A DNA stretch of 64,000 nt, taken from assembly GCA_040222455.1 (NCBI GenBank), contig JAVKDD010000020.1:1-64000 (forward strand), written 5' to 3'. A program made the translations under genes and the position numbers. Positions within the stretch are counted from its first letter, which is position 1. Each line of letters begins with the position of its first letter. This stretch comes from RHLJ01 sp040222455 (GTDB lineage Bacteria > Bacteroidota > Rhodothermia > Balneolales > Balneolaceae). This document shows positions 8,415-16,487 of this stretch, in pieces. Below the pieces are notes generated by a model. That model did not search any database. It saw only the letters and a program-made list of their open reading frames with translations, and was not told the DNA's origin.

Positions 8415-9731
8415 ATGATATTTGCAGCAGCAACAACAACCATCGTTTTTACAAGTGTAATCGTCTTTTTTGTGGTGATTATTCTTTTGGTTTCATTACT
8501 TCTAAGTGCAAAAGCAGTTTTAGCTCCGTCTGGTCCTGTTAAAATTCGGATCAATGGCGAAAGAGAAATTGAAGTGGAATCCGGCGGCACAATTCTGAGC
8601 ACACTTGGAGACAACAAAATCTTTTTACCCTCAGCATGTGGTGGTGGTGGAACTTGTGTACAATGTGTTTGCCAAGTTCATGAAGGTGGTGGAGAGATTC
8701 TTCCTACCGAAAAACCTCACTTTACCAGAAAAGAGCAAGCTGAAAACTGGAGACTTGGTTGTCAGGTAAAAGTTAAACAAGATATGGATATCCAGATACC
8801 AGAAGAAGTATTTGGAATCAAAAAGTGGGAAGCAAAAGTAGTTTCAAACTATAACGTGGCTTCTTTTATTAAAGAGTTTATTGTTGAAATCCCAGAAGAC
8901 ATGGATTACGAAGCAGGAGGATATATTCAAATCGAAATTCCTCCATGCGAAGTAGATTATAAGGATATTGATATTACAGCCCATCCCGATGAACACCCTG
9001 GTGAACCAGACAAGTTTAAACTTGAATGGGATAAATTTGGGCTTTGGGATTTGAAAATGAAAAACGACGAAACAGTTGAGCGTGCTTATTCAATGGCTAG
9101 CTATCCAGCAGAAGGTCGAAAAATTATGCTTAATGTTCGTATCGCTACACCACCGTGGGACAGAGCTAAAAATAAATGGATGGATGTAAACCCAGGTATT
9201 GCGTCTTCATACATATTCGCTCAAAAACCAGGCGATAAAGTGGTTATTTCTGGTCCTTATGGCGAATTCTTCATCAAAGAAAAGACTGAAAGTGAGATGC
9301 TATATATTGGTGGTGGCGCTGGAATGGCTCCAATGCGATCTCATCTTTACCATTTATTCAAAACCCTAGAAACGGGACGAAAAGTAACGTATTGGTACGG
9401 TGGACGTTCAAAAAGAGAACTATTCTATTTAGATCATTTCCACCAGTTAGAAGAAAAATTCGATAATTTTAAGTTTTATATCGTTCTGTCCGAGCCTCTT
9501 GAAGAAGATAATTGGGTAGAAAAGAAAGATATGCAAGACGAAGAAGGTGATGGATTCTTAGGATTTGTTCATCAAGCGGTTATTGATCAATATTTAAGTA
9601 AACATCCTGAACCCGAAGAAATAGAATTCTATTTCTGTGGACCGCCATTAATGAACCAAGCTGTTCTTAAAATGTGCGATGAATGGGGTGTCCCTGATGA
9701 AAATGTAGCCTTCGATGATTTCGGAGGATAG
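8415..9731 (+). CDS. nqrF: Na+-NQR subunit F (NADH dehydrogenase subunit)
   Basis: NqrF is the electron entry subunit. It has an N-terminal membrane helix (residues 9-30), a ferredoxin-like domain with a [2Fe-2S] motif (Cys75, Cys81, Cys84 and Cys116), then FAD- and NADH-binding domains (RAYSMASYP for FAD; GGGAGMAPMRSH and FYFCGPPLMNQAV for NADH). The 438 residues are longer than the roughly 407 typical of Vibrio; part of the excess lies in an acidic insertion between the ferredoxin and FAD regions. A terminator follows directly, so this is the last gene of the nqrA-F transcript. Confidence 0.95.
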   Translation: MIFAAATTTIVFTSVIVFFVVIILLVSLLLSAKAVLAPSGPVKIRINGEREIEVESGGTILSTLGDNKIFLPSACGGGGTCVQCVCQVHEGGGEILPTEKPHFTRKEQAENWRLGCQVKVKQDMDIQIPEEVFGIKKWEAKVVSNYNVASFIKEFIVEIPEDMDYEAGGYIQIEIPPCEVDYKDIDITAHPDEHPGEPDKFKLEWDKFGLWDLKMKNDETVERAYSMASYPAEGRKIMLNVRIATPPWDRAKNKWMDVNPGIASSYIFAQKPGDKVVISGPYGEFFIKEKTESEMLYIGGGAGMAPMRSHLYHLFKTLETGRKVTYWYGGRSKRELFYLDHFHQLEEKFDNFKFYIVLSEPLEEDNWVEKKDMQDEEGDGFLGFVHQAVIDQYLSKHPEPEEIEFYFCGPPLMNQAVLKMCDEWGVPDENVAFDDFGG

Positions 9732-9734
9732 AGT

Positions 9735-9776
9735 TTAAGCCCTGTTTGTGATAAATGAACAGGGCTTTTTTTATAA
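9735..9776 (+). terminator. Rho-independent terminator after nqrF
   Basis: AAGCCCTGTT and AACAGGGCTT form a 10-bp stem around an 11-nt loop, followed by a T-run. It starts only 5 nt after the nqrF stop. It separates nqrA-F from apbE, though read-through is possible because apbE begins just downstream. Confidence 0.9.
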
Positions 9777-9786
9777 TAAAACCAAT

Positions 9787-10797
9787 ATGAAACATTCAAT
9801 TTTTGCTCTGCTAATTTTTAGCTTTACCGTGAGTTCATGCGGTACTGAAAAGGAACCTAGGTTAATCGAGAATTCTGGTTATGCTCAAGGCTCAACATAT
9901 CAGATCAAATATCTAACAACCCGAAATCAGAATTTTGAGAAAGAGATACATTCAATTTTCGAAGAGATAGATAACTCGATGAGCACCTATATCCCCACAT
10001 CATTGATTTCGGAAGTAAACAAAGGTGGAGTTCAAGTAAAAGTAGACCCCTTATTTTTAACAGTGCTTAAGAGATCTTTAGAAATTGCTAAAGAAACTTC
10101 AGGAGATTTTGACCCAACAGTTGCACCAATAGTTCGACTTTGGGGCTTTGGGTTTGATGAGATTAGAGGAGATGTGAACCCAGAAATGATCGAACAAGTA
10201 AAATCTAGAACTGGATATGAACGCGTTGAAATTGAAAGTGATAACGTTAAAGTTCCAGAAGGATTTTCACTGGATTTCAATGCCATTGCCCAGGGCTTTA
10301 CGGTTGATTATTTAGCGGATTATTTGGAATCGCATTCTATATCTAATTATATGGTAGAAGTAGGCGGAGAAGTAAGAACAAAGGGTTTGAATGATAAAAA
10401 TATGTTATGGAGCATTGGGGTCGATAAGCCACAAAGCAGTATCGATACTGAAGATAGATTTCAATTTATCTTAGAATTAAATAATGCGAGTTTAGCTACT
10501 TCAGGCAACTATAGAAAATATTGGGTTGATGAAGCAACAGGATTAAAATACTCACATACAATAAATCCCCATACCGGTGCTCCTGCAAGAAATCGATTAT
10601 TAAGTGCTTCAATTATTGCTCCAACAGCAATGGATGCAGATGCCTATGCAACTGTATGTATGGTTAAGGGATTAGAAAGCTGCACGTCATTTCTGGAAGC
10701 TAAAGAAGAAATAGAAGGCTATCTTGTTTTTACAAATGATGCAGGTGATTGGGAAGTATATATTACTGAAGGATTTAAATCTTTTATAAAAAACTAA
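9787..10797 (+). CDS. apbE: FAD:protein FMN transferase (lipoprotein)
   Basis: ApbE attaches FMN covalently to threonine in SGAT-type motifs of NqrB and NqrC, working on the periplasmic side. The 336-residue protein starts with a lipoprotein signal (MKHSIFALLIFSF, lipobox SSC at residue 18) and contains ApbE motifs (STYIPTSLISEVN, DFNAIAQGFTVD, EVGGEVRTKG, HTINPHTGAP, DADAYATVCMV). I place the start at ATG 9787; the in-frame GTG at 9748 lies inside the terminator hairpin. Its place beside nqr matches its substrates. Its stop shares bases with the convergent gene. Confidence 0.92.
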   Translation: MKHSIFALLIFSFTVSSCGTEKEPRLIENSGYAQGSTYQIKYLTTRNQNFEKEIHSIFEEIDNSMSTYIPTSLISEVNKGGVQVKVDPLFLTVLKRSLEIAKETSGDFDPTVAPIVRLWGFGFDEIRGDVNPEMIEQVKSRTGYERVEIESDNVKVPEGFSLDFNAIAQGFTVDYLADYLESHSISNYMVEVGGEVRTKGLNDKNMLWSIGVDKPQSSIDTEDRFQFILELNNASLATSGNYRKYWVDEATGLKYSHTINPHTGAPARNRLLSASIIAPTAMDADAYATVCMVKGLESCTSFLEAKEEIEGYLVFTNDAGDWEVYITEGFKSFIKN

Positions 10798-11036
10798 GCT
10801 ACGAAAGGGCTGAATTCTTCCTTCTTTTGCTCCTGATCATCACTTTTACACTTCTCACTGGGCAACGCTCCACATAAGCTACAAGCTTCTCCGTCTTTAT
10901 TAAGAAAAGGGCTATTACTTGCGCAAGTTCCTGAAAATTCGCCGTTTTTTTTGAGTAAAATTTTTACTGCGATTCCAGCAAATCCTATTCCTACTAAAGT
11001 GATTGCCAATACGGTAGTTAATAAAAGTGTAGACAT
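10794..11036 (-). CDS. Small Cys-rich membrane protein, NqrM-like
   Basis: This 80-residue protein has one N-terminal membrane helix (residues 3-27) and then a cytoplasmic-type segment with cysteines arranged FSGTCASNSP ... ACSLCGALPSEKC, followed by an acidic/lysine tail. The Na+-NQR maturation factor NqrM is likewise a small single-helix protein with a GxC motif and several conserved cysteines, thought to deliver iron to NqrD/E, and is normally encoded next to apbE and nqr. The architecture and location fit, but I cannot show homology by eye, so the name stays unassigned. A Shine-Dalgarno (AGAGGA) precedes ATG 11036. It converges on apbE with overlapping stops. Confidence 0.6.
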   Translation of the reverse strand: MSTLLLTTVLAITLVGIGFAGIAVKILLKKNGEFSGTCASNSPFLNKDGEACSLCGALPSEKCKSDDQEQKKEEFSPFVA

Positions 11037-11133
11037 ATATTCCTCTCTAAATTGAACATTAAAGTTCGGGATTTATATAATTAACGGCAATAAAATGAAT
11101 ATAATTTCAGATGCGTCTCATTCGAAGTATCCC

Positions 11134-11141
11134 TATATTTG
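11134..11141 (+). promoter_or_regulatory. Candidate -7 box upstream of tRNA-Arg
   Basis: TATATTTG matches TAnnTTTG, about 90 bp before the tRNA. No convincing -33 element is seen. The rest of 11037-11231 shows no gene. Confidence 0.3.
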
Positions 11142-11231
11142 TTGCCCTTAGAAGTCCGAATCAAGATTATTGGGAAAATTGTTTTTAGCCTAGACCAATT
11201 TCTTGTAAACGGCTTGAAAAAGGTTATCCAT

Positions 11232-11305
11232 GCACCCGTAGCTCAATTGGATAGAGTACCAGGTTTCGGCCCTGGGGGTTGGGGGTTCGAACCCCTCCGG
11301 GTGTA
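11232..11305 (+). tRNA. tRNA-Arg (anticodon TCG)
   Basis: A full cloverleaf can be drawn. The acceptor GCACCCG pairs with CGGGTGT (terminal G-U). The D arm is GCTC ... GAGT, the anticodon stem is CCAGG/CCTGG with loop TTTCGGC (anticodon TCG, reading CGA), and the T arm is GGGGG, TTCGAAC, CCCTC. The discriminator is A and CCA is not encoded. A terminator follows within a few bases. Confidence 0.93.
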
Positions 11306-11308
11306 CTT

Positions 11309-11342
11309 AAGCCGCTTCTTTTTAAGGAGCGGCTTTCTTATT
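11309..11342 (+). terminator. Terminator after tRNA-Arg
   Basis: AAGCCGCT at 11309 pairs with AGCGGCTT at 11328, followed by a T-rich tract (TCTTATTT). It closes the single-gene tRNA transcript. Confidence 0.85.
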
Positions 11343-11366
11343 TAAAGTTCAAATAGAAAGGTGTAC

Positions 11367-12131
11367 TTAATCAATTCTATTATGGAACCGTTCTCTAAGT
11401 TCCTGAACATAAACTCCAATGTCGTTTCGAAGCTCGAAGAAGCGACCATGGAAATCTTGATATTCGCGTTTTGATATAAAAGCAGAGCCTTTCAAAGATG
11501 GTAGGAGTGATAGGCACAAATTGGCACTTTTTAACGCTTTTTTTGTATAGGCAATGTTAGCTCCGAGATACTCCACTTCAAACCCAAACGAATATCCACC
11601 TGCCAATTTAGCTCCAATTTTCAGAGCATCGCCAACATATTCTTGAAATACTTTTGTTTGCGAAGTAGGGGGGACTTCTTCCGCCCACTTTAGAACATCA
11701 ACAGCTAATTCTTTAGCTTGATTATAGATAAGTAGATTATCTAGTGAACCATAATCTGAAACGGCAAAATCTTCACTTAAAGATTTCCATTCTTCTCCTT
11801 CGTCAAAGTCATCCATGTCGTCTAATTCTGAAAGATCATCATCGAACCCAAATAAGAAATCATCTTCATCATCAAAATCATCCTCATCGTCCCAATCTTC
11901 ATCTTCTGGAAAGTAAGCTTCATCTAAAAGAAGTTCCTCTTCTACATAAGCCTCAAATGCATCATCTTCACTTAGACTTTCTTTTAGGAGAGTTATCCAA
12001 CGAGGAATAGTTCCTTTTGGATCTGAGGAGATAAATTTTCGAAGTTGATCACTCTTCTTTTCAACTTCATTAAGGTGAGCTTCCCATTTGTGTTCATCCC
12101 AAAGCTCGTCATTGGATCCATCAAAGTGCAT
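11367..12131 (-). CDS. Acidic protein of unknown function
   Basis: I do not recognise this 254-residue protein. Residues 1-60 are mixed helical with several Trp; residues about 72-115 form a strongly acidic low-complexity stretch of Asp/Glu with Phe and Trp; residues 125-254 look like an ordered helical domain (LLIYNQAKELAVDVLKWAEE ... ELRNDIGVYVQELRERF). It has no signal peptide or membrane helix, so it is probably cytosolic. It stands alone between tRNA-Arg and the nucleoside phosphorylase. The long opposite-strand reading frame across the acidic region is a codon shadow. Confidence 0.75.
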   Translation of the reverse strand: MHFDGSNDELWDEHKWEAHLNEVEKKSDQLRKFISSDPKGTIPRWITLLKESLSEDDAFEAYVEEELLLDEAYFPEDEDWDDEDDFDDEDDFLFGFDDDLSELDDMDDFDEGEEWKSLSEDFAVSDYGSLDNLLIYNQAKELAVDVLKWAEEVPPTSQTKVFQEYVGDALKIGAKLAGGYSFGFEVEYLGANIAYTKKALKSANLCLSLLPSLKGSAFISKREYQDFHGRFFELRNDIGVYVQELRERFHNRID

Positions 12132-12231
12132 ATATGACAGTTATAGATGGTTAAGGTTTACTATAGAAACGAATTTCATGTATAGATTGCAATAGTAAGT
12201 GGAAAAATAACGCTTTTTGTGGATAAATAAT

Positions 12232-13068
12232 TTACAATCTTTCCAATACACCAACTACTATTTGTGTGAGCTTTGGCTCTGCCATGGCCGCAGCTTCAAG
12301 CACATCTTCAATACTTACAGATTCTAGTGCATCAGGGAAACATTCGTCTGTAATTACAGAAATACCAAGTACATCAAGTCCCATATGAACAGCTGCAATT
12401 ACTTCAGGTACGGTACTCATTCCTACAACATCAGCTCCTAATTGTCTCATGTAGCGGTATTCTGCTTTAGTCTCAAGGGTAGGTCCTGATACTGATAAAT
12501 AAACACCTTTGTGTAATTTGATCGCATGATCAAGAGCGACGTTTTCTGCAGTTTCGATGAGTCGTTCGGTGTAAGGCTCGCTCATATCAGGAAAACGCGG
12601 ACCAAGTTCATTATCATTTGGCCCAATAAGAGGATTATCTCCAAGAAAATTGATATGATCGTTAATAATCATAACATCGCCACGACGAAAGTTAGTATTT
12701 AACCCACCACACGCATTACTGACCATAAGTGTTTGGACACCCAAAGCCTTTGCAACACGAACAGGAAAAGCAATTTGTTGCATGGTATAGCCTTCGTAAT
12801 AATGAAATCGCCCTTGCATGGCCACTACTGATTTGCCTCCTAATGTCCCAAAAATAAGACGACCAGCATGGCTTTCGACTGTAGAAACTGGGAAGTAGGG
12901 AATTTTATCGTAGCCAATAGTATGTACGGCATCGATTTCCTCAGCAAGTTGTCCTAAACCCGTTCCTAAAATAAGAAGATATTCAGGCTGAAAAGATGTT
13001 TGGTTGGTAATGAACTCAACGGCTTCATCACGTTTTGTTCTAAATTGTTCTACAGTATCAAAGACCAT
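12232..13068 (-). CDS. punA: Purine nucleoside phosphorylase
   Basis: This enzyme cleaves purine ribonucleosides with phosphate to the free base and ribose-1-phosphate. The 278-residue protein belongs to the trimeric PNP/MTAP family: LILGTGLGQLAEEI (phosphate loop), ESHAGRLIFG, MQGRFHYYEGY, LMVSNACGGLN and the substrate segment GPTLETKAEYR ... ADVVGMSTVPE. The base-recognition position that is Asn in human-type PNP (VITN) reads VITD here, a possible specificity difference. It is on the minus strand upstream of the acidic gene and after divIVA. Confidence 0.92.
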   Translation of the reverse strand: MVFDTVEQFRTKRDEAVEFITNQTSFQPEYLLILGTGLGQLAEEIDAVHTIGYDKIPYFPVSTVESHAGRLIFGTLGGKSVVAMQGRFHYYEGYTMQQIAFPVRVAKALGVQTLMVSNACGGLNTNFRRGDVMIINDHINFLGDNPLIGPNDNELGPRFPDMSEPYTERLIETAENVALDHAIKLHKGVYLSVSGPTLETKAEYRYMRQLGADVVGMSTVPEVIAAVHMGLDVLGISVITDECFPDALESVSIEDVLEAAAMAEPKLTQIVVGVLERL

Positions 13069-13113
13069 AATCTATTTATAATTTGCTGATGGAATAAAAG
13101 AAGATAGCTTTTT

Positions 13114-13773
13114 TTAGTCTATCTCATCAAGAATGTCATTAAGTCGGTCTGAACCAGGAGGGAATCCATTATCGTCTTCAGTAATATCAGACATTTCCTC
13201 AGAATTACTATCATCCTGCTCAACTTCTTCTTCATCAAGTTTAAACCGAGATTTATTTTTCTCTTCTTCTGGTGTTGATGAATTTTCATTCACTTCATCA
13301 TGAGGCAACGCAAAAATACCAAGTTCATCTTTCGAAAATTTATCGATTGAGGTTTTGGCATTATCCAGGTAGGAAGAAATACCAGATATAATCTCGTCAC
13401 GTCGATCAAGTAATCTCAAAATACTTTGACGTATATGTGCTCTTTGTTGATTGGCTTCCTGAATAATTCCTTCAGCTTCCATTTGTGCCTTATCTGTTCT
13501 GTTCTTTGCTTCAAGGCGAGCATTATCCATTTTTTGAGCAACAGATTCTTTCGTAGTCTGCAAAGTTTCGTGAAGAGCTTCCTCTACTCGTTCGTAATGT
13601 CGAACCCGATCGCCAAGTTTTTCAATTTGATCCTCAAGTTCTTTATTCTTGGTTAATAAATGTTCGTACTCGTTAGATACAAGTGTTAGAAATGCCTGTA
13701 CATCAGCTACGTCATATCCTCTTAACGACTTCTCAAATTGCTGTTGTTTAATTTCGATTGGTGTGAGTTTCAT
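13114..13773 (-). CDS. DivIVA domain-containing protein
   Basis: DivIVA proteins bind curved membrane and organise poles or septa. Residues 1-60 contain the lipid-binding N-terminal domain (KLTPIEIKQQQFEKSLRGYD, then VADVQAFLTLVSNEYEHLL), with a long coiled coil to about residue 140 and an acidic, probably disordered tail ending DRLNDILDEID. The 219-residue length is normal. It sits upstream of punA and downstream of two small membrane coiled-coil genes and yggS on the same strand. A yggS-divIVA neighbourhood is also seen in Gram-positive division clusters, which supports an envelope or division role. Confidence 0.85.
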   Translation of the reverse strand: MKLTPIEIKQQQFEKSLRGYDVADVQAFLTLVSNEYEHLLTKNKELEDQIEKLGDRVRHYERVEEALHETLQTTKESVAQKMDNARLEAKNRTDKAQMEAEGIIQEANQQRAHIRQSILRLLDRRDEIISGISSYLDNAKTSIDKFSKDELGIFALPHDEVNENSSTPEEEKNKSRFKLDEEEVEQDDSNSEEMSDITEDDNGFPPGSDRLNDILDEID

Positions 13774-13815
13774 AATAAGTGTCTTATATAGTCTAAAGCT
13801 TAATTAAAATAACAC

Positions 13816-14169
13816 TTATTCGTTTAACATGTTCCTTAGATTACTCTTATCATCTGTTTTAGAACTTGAGCGAGTGTCTTTTTTCTCGATGCTAATTTCT
13901 CCAATTGATTCTGAAGACTCAGTGATTCGGATTTTTTCCTCTTCAATATCAGAAACTATAGCTTCTAAGTTCGAAATTCTTCGTTCAGTTGTTTTTTTGA
14001 ACTCGCCTAAGGCCTTGAAAAATTGAGGGTTGATATCGCTGGTTGAATTACCACTTTTTCGGTTAATCCATGCCTTAACTAAACTGAATACATTATGAAG
14101 AAAAAACCCTGTTAAACCAATTCCAAATACAATGGCGACAAGACCAAGTATAAATTCTTCTTCTTGCAT
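13816..14169 (-). CDS. Single-pass membrane coiled-coil protein, PspB-like
   Basis: This 117-residue protein has an N-terminal membrane helix (EFILGLVAIVFGIGLTGFFL) and a cytoplasmic coiled coil with RRISNLEAIVSDIEEE, similar in layout to the C-terminal RIxxLExIL heptads of phage-shock protein B. It is followed on the same strand by divIVA and preceded by a shorter relative; the two look like a duplicated pair. The function is not established; a membrane-stress or envelope-organising role is inference from the fold and neighbours. Confidence 0.7.
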   Translation of the reverse strand: MQEEEFILGLVAIVFGIGLTGFFLHNVFSLVKAWINRKSGNSTSDINPQFFKALGEFKKTTERRISNLEAIVSDIEEEKIRITESSESIGEISIEKKDTRSSSKTDDKSNLRNMLNE

Positions 14170-14173
14170 GATG

Positions 14174-14461
14174 TTAGTTCCTTACTTTTGCACTTTTATT
14201 ATTCCCGTCAAGATCATTTTTAATCTCAATTTCATCAAGTGAAATTTCACCCTTTACCTCATCAGATTCTGCAACAATAGATTCGAGGTTCTCGATACGG
14301 GATTTGAGGTTCAGAATCATTTTTCGAAGTTCATGAGATTCTTTTGTACTAGTAAGACGCTTTTCCTCAAGCGCTAGTTCTTTTTCTTTATAAGCATAGA
14401 AAAGCCCACCAATGATGGCTACTATAGGGATAATTCCAAACCAAGGTATACCAAAAATCAT
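14174..14461 (-). CDS. Small membrane coiled-coil protein, PspB-like
   Basis: From ATG 14461 this is a 95-residue protein with a membrane helix in residues 3-22 (GIPWFGIIPIVAIIGGLFYA), a charged linker and a coiled coil containing LKSRIENLESIVAESDEV, which resembles the end of PspB (MRERIQALESILD). The in-frame TTG at 14521 would add 20 residues that break the membrane-helix-first layout, so I prefer the ATG. It ends 4 nt before the next gene, so the two are probably translated together. Confidence 0.7.
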   Translation of the reverse strand: MIFGIPWFGIIPIVAIIGGLFYAYKEKELALEEKRLTSTKESHELRKMILNLKSRIENLESIVAESDEVKGEISLDEIEIKNDLDGNNKSAKVRN

Positions 14462-14523
14462 AATGCCCAAATTTATGTGAGAGTTGTTAGATAAAGTGAG
14501 AACCCTTACGCAATAAATCAACC

Positions 14524-15222
14524 TTAGTTTCGTGAGCCGAATATAGCACTACCTACTCGTATCATTGTGGCTCCTTCTTCAATGGCAATCTTAAAATCTC
14601 CACTCATACCCATCGAAAGCTCTTTAAGGTCAACATTTTCGCCGTTTTGCGAAGCATGGTCCATCATCGTATTTCTTAGCAGCGCAAATTCATGCCGAAT
14701 TTCTTCTGGATTATCTGTAAATGTGGCAAGTCCCATTAAGCCCTTTACGATTATGTTAGGAAGATTCTTGGCATGCTCAAGGATCGAATTAAGATCAGAC
14801 ACTTCGCATCCACTTTTTTGATCTTCTCCACTTATGTTAACCTGTATAAGTACATTGATGACTCTGCCAGAAGCTTCAGCCCGTTTATTAATCTCAGTTA
14901 AGTATTTAGCTTTTGAAACAGAATGAATCCAATTAACACGATCAGCTATATATTTAATTTTGTTAGACTGCATCGTTCCAATCATGTGCCATTGAATGCC
15001 AGGAAGTTCTATAGAGTTCATTTTATCCTGAAGTTCTTGCATCCGGTTTTCACCAAAATGAAATTGACCTGCAGTACAGGCATCAATTATAGCTTCATTC
15101 GGCTTTGTTTTACTAACAGCGATAAGCGTTACTTCATCTGAATTGCGTCCACAATCATTGCAAGCTTTTTCAATTTGAAGTCGAATTTGTTCCAGATTTT
15201 CTGAAATAGAACGCATAGTCAT
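14524..15222 (-). CDS. yggS: YggS/PROSC-family pyridoxal phosphate homeostasis protein
   Basis: This family binds PLP without known enzymatic turnover and keeps the free PLP pool in balance. The 232-residue protein shows VTLIAVSKTKP (PLP lysine), FGENRMQELQDK, WHMIGTMQSNK, VLIQVNISGE, KGLMGLATF, LSMGMSGDF and IRVGSAIFG, all in the expected order. It heads a minus-strand run of yggS, two PspB-like genes and divIVA. A TATCTTTG box lies about 40 nt upstream. Confidence 0.93.
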   Translation of the reverse strand: MTMRSISENLEQIRLQIEKACNDCGRNSDEVTLIAVSKTKPNEAIIDACTAGQFHFGENRMQELQDKMNSIELPGIQWHMIGTMQSNKIKYIADRVNWIHSVSKAKYLTEINKRAEASGRVINVLIQVNISGEDQKSGCEVSDLNSILEHAKNLPNIIVKGLMGLATFTDNPEEIRHEFALLRNTMMDHASQNGENVDLKELSMGMSGDFKIAIEEGATMIRVGSAIFGSRN

Positions 15223-15261
15223 AAAAAAAAGATATTTCTTGTTATTATTAAGTCATTAACA

Positions 15262-15269
15262 CAAAGATA
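15262..15269 (-). promoter_or_regulatory. Candidate -7 box for yggS
   Basis: Read on the minus strand this is TATCTTTG, an exact TAnnTTTG match. A start near 15255 gives a leader of about 33 nt. The region 15223-15415 separates divergent genes and must hold promoters for both. Confidence 0.5.
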
Positions 15270-15415
15270 GCCTTTTATAATTCGTTTATAAGCCTTATTT
15301 TTGGGAGCTCAAAGAAGACGTAAAAATTATTATCGCTTGATACTTAACTTCTACTTAATCATACATCCTTTGTCGGGCTACTTAGCTAAAATAACTTTTA
15401 AAGAGGTTAGATAAA

Positions 15416-16477
15416 TTGGCAACCAGAATCCGACATATTTCAACCTTTTTGAACCAATGGGCTCCCCCAAATGTCAAATTGGACTACGACAATGTTGGAT
15501 TACTTGTAGGAGACCCAGATAATGAAGTATCATCTATACTTACCTGTCTTGATGTAACAGACGAAATTGTCGCAGAAGCTATAAGTAAAGGCTGCGAACT
15601 TATTGTAGCACATCACCCACTTATATTTAATAAAATTGGATCGATTAATCCAACAAATGAGCAAGGGCGAATTATATACAAATTGATCAAAAACGATATT
15701 GGTTTGTTAGTAGCACATACCAATCTTGATGCCGCATTAGACGGTGTTTCTTTTGTTCTCGCAAATATTCTTGGGCTTGATAATCTTTCATTTCTAGATA
15801 AAAGCTACACAATTAGTAGAAAGATTGAGCTGGTAACGGACGAGGAAGATGCTGAGGCTGTACTTAAAATACTAAATTACTATTCTGCTGAAGAAGCACA
15901 TTATTTTGAAGTAGAAAATCGTGAACATGGCTTAAAATGTTTTGAAGCGATTATTGACAAGCATCACGTAGCTGCATTAAGAGCAGGATTAAAGAAAGAA
16001 GGTTTATTGAAAGCAGGATCATTTCAAGTAACTGAACTTGCTTCCACTTCACAGAATTTTGGGCTTGGCGTTATCGGAGAGTATCCTGAAGATGGAGTGG
16101 GTAAAAATGAATTTCTCCATCTTGTTTCAAAAGCGCTAAATGTGAGATCAATTCGCTATTCTGGAGATGTTGATCGAATTAAACGGGTTGCTGTTTGTGG
16201 TGGTGCTGGAGTTTCACTAAAAAAAGCCGCCATAGCCGCCGGCGCACAAGCGTTTGTTACTGCCGATATTAAATATCATGACTACTTCACCGAAAAAGAA
16301 AACTTTTTGTTAGTTGATGTAGGCCATTATGAAAGCGAATTCCCAATTGCTGAAGCCCTTAAAAACGAGCTTTCTGACGCCTTTGAAGAAATTACCGTAC
16401 TCATCACTCAAAAGGTTACCAATCCTATGAAAATTTACGTTTCTGAGATTGAACCACAACCTATTCATCCAAGCTGA
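15416..16477 (+). CDS. Nif3-like dinuclear metal centre protein
   Basis: This 353-residue protein belongs to the Nif3/YbgI/YqfO family, toroidal hexamers with a dinuclear metal site; some members act as GTP cyclohydrolase I type 2-like enzymes, but most are unassigned. Motifs: DYDNVGLLVGD, IVAHHPLIF (metal His pair), VAHTNLDAA and VDVGHYESE. A middle insertion of about 100 residues matches the YqfO type. The start is TTG 15416, supported by AAAGAGG upstream and by alignment of ATRIRHISTFLNQWAPP with family N-termini. The next gene starts 10 nt after its stop. Confidence 0.88.
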   Translation: MATRIRHISTFLNQWAPPNVKLDYDNVGLLVGDPDNEVSSILTCLDVTDEIVAEAISKGCELIVAHHPLIFNKIGSINPTNEQGRIIYKLIKNDIGLLVAHTNLDAALDGVSFVLANILGLDNLSFLDKSYTISRKIELVTDEEDAEAVLKILNYYSAEEAHYFEVENREHGLKCFEAIIDKHHVAALRAGLKKEGLLKAGSFQVTELASTSQNFGLGVIGEYPEDGVGKNEFLHLVSKALNVRSIRYSGDVDRIKRVAVCGGAGVSLKKAAIAAGAQAFVTADIKYHDYFTEKENFLLVDVGHYESEFPIAEALKNELSDAFEEITVLITQKVTNPMKIYVSEIEPQPIHPS

Positions 16478-16487
16478 CCACTCATCC

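Noticed and set aside
9748..9786. GTG start extending apbE upstream
   Set aside because: The codon lies inside the nqrF terminator hairpin and would bury the lipoprotein signal peptide.
11139..11345. Reading frame running through the tRNA-Arg gene
   Set aside because: It spans a clear tRNA and its terminator, so coding is very unlikely.
11744..12010. Plus-strand reading frame rich in His and Leu across the acidic gene
   Set aside because: It is the mirror of GAT/GAA-rich codons on the minus strand; composition is unnatural and there is no start signal.
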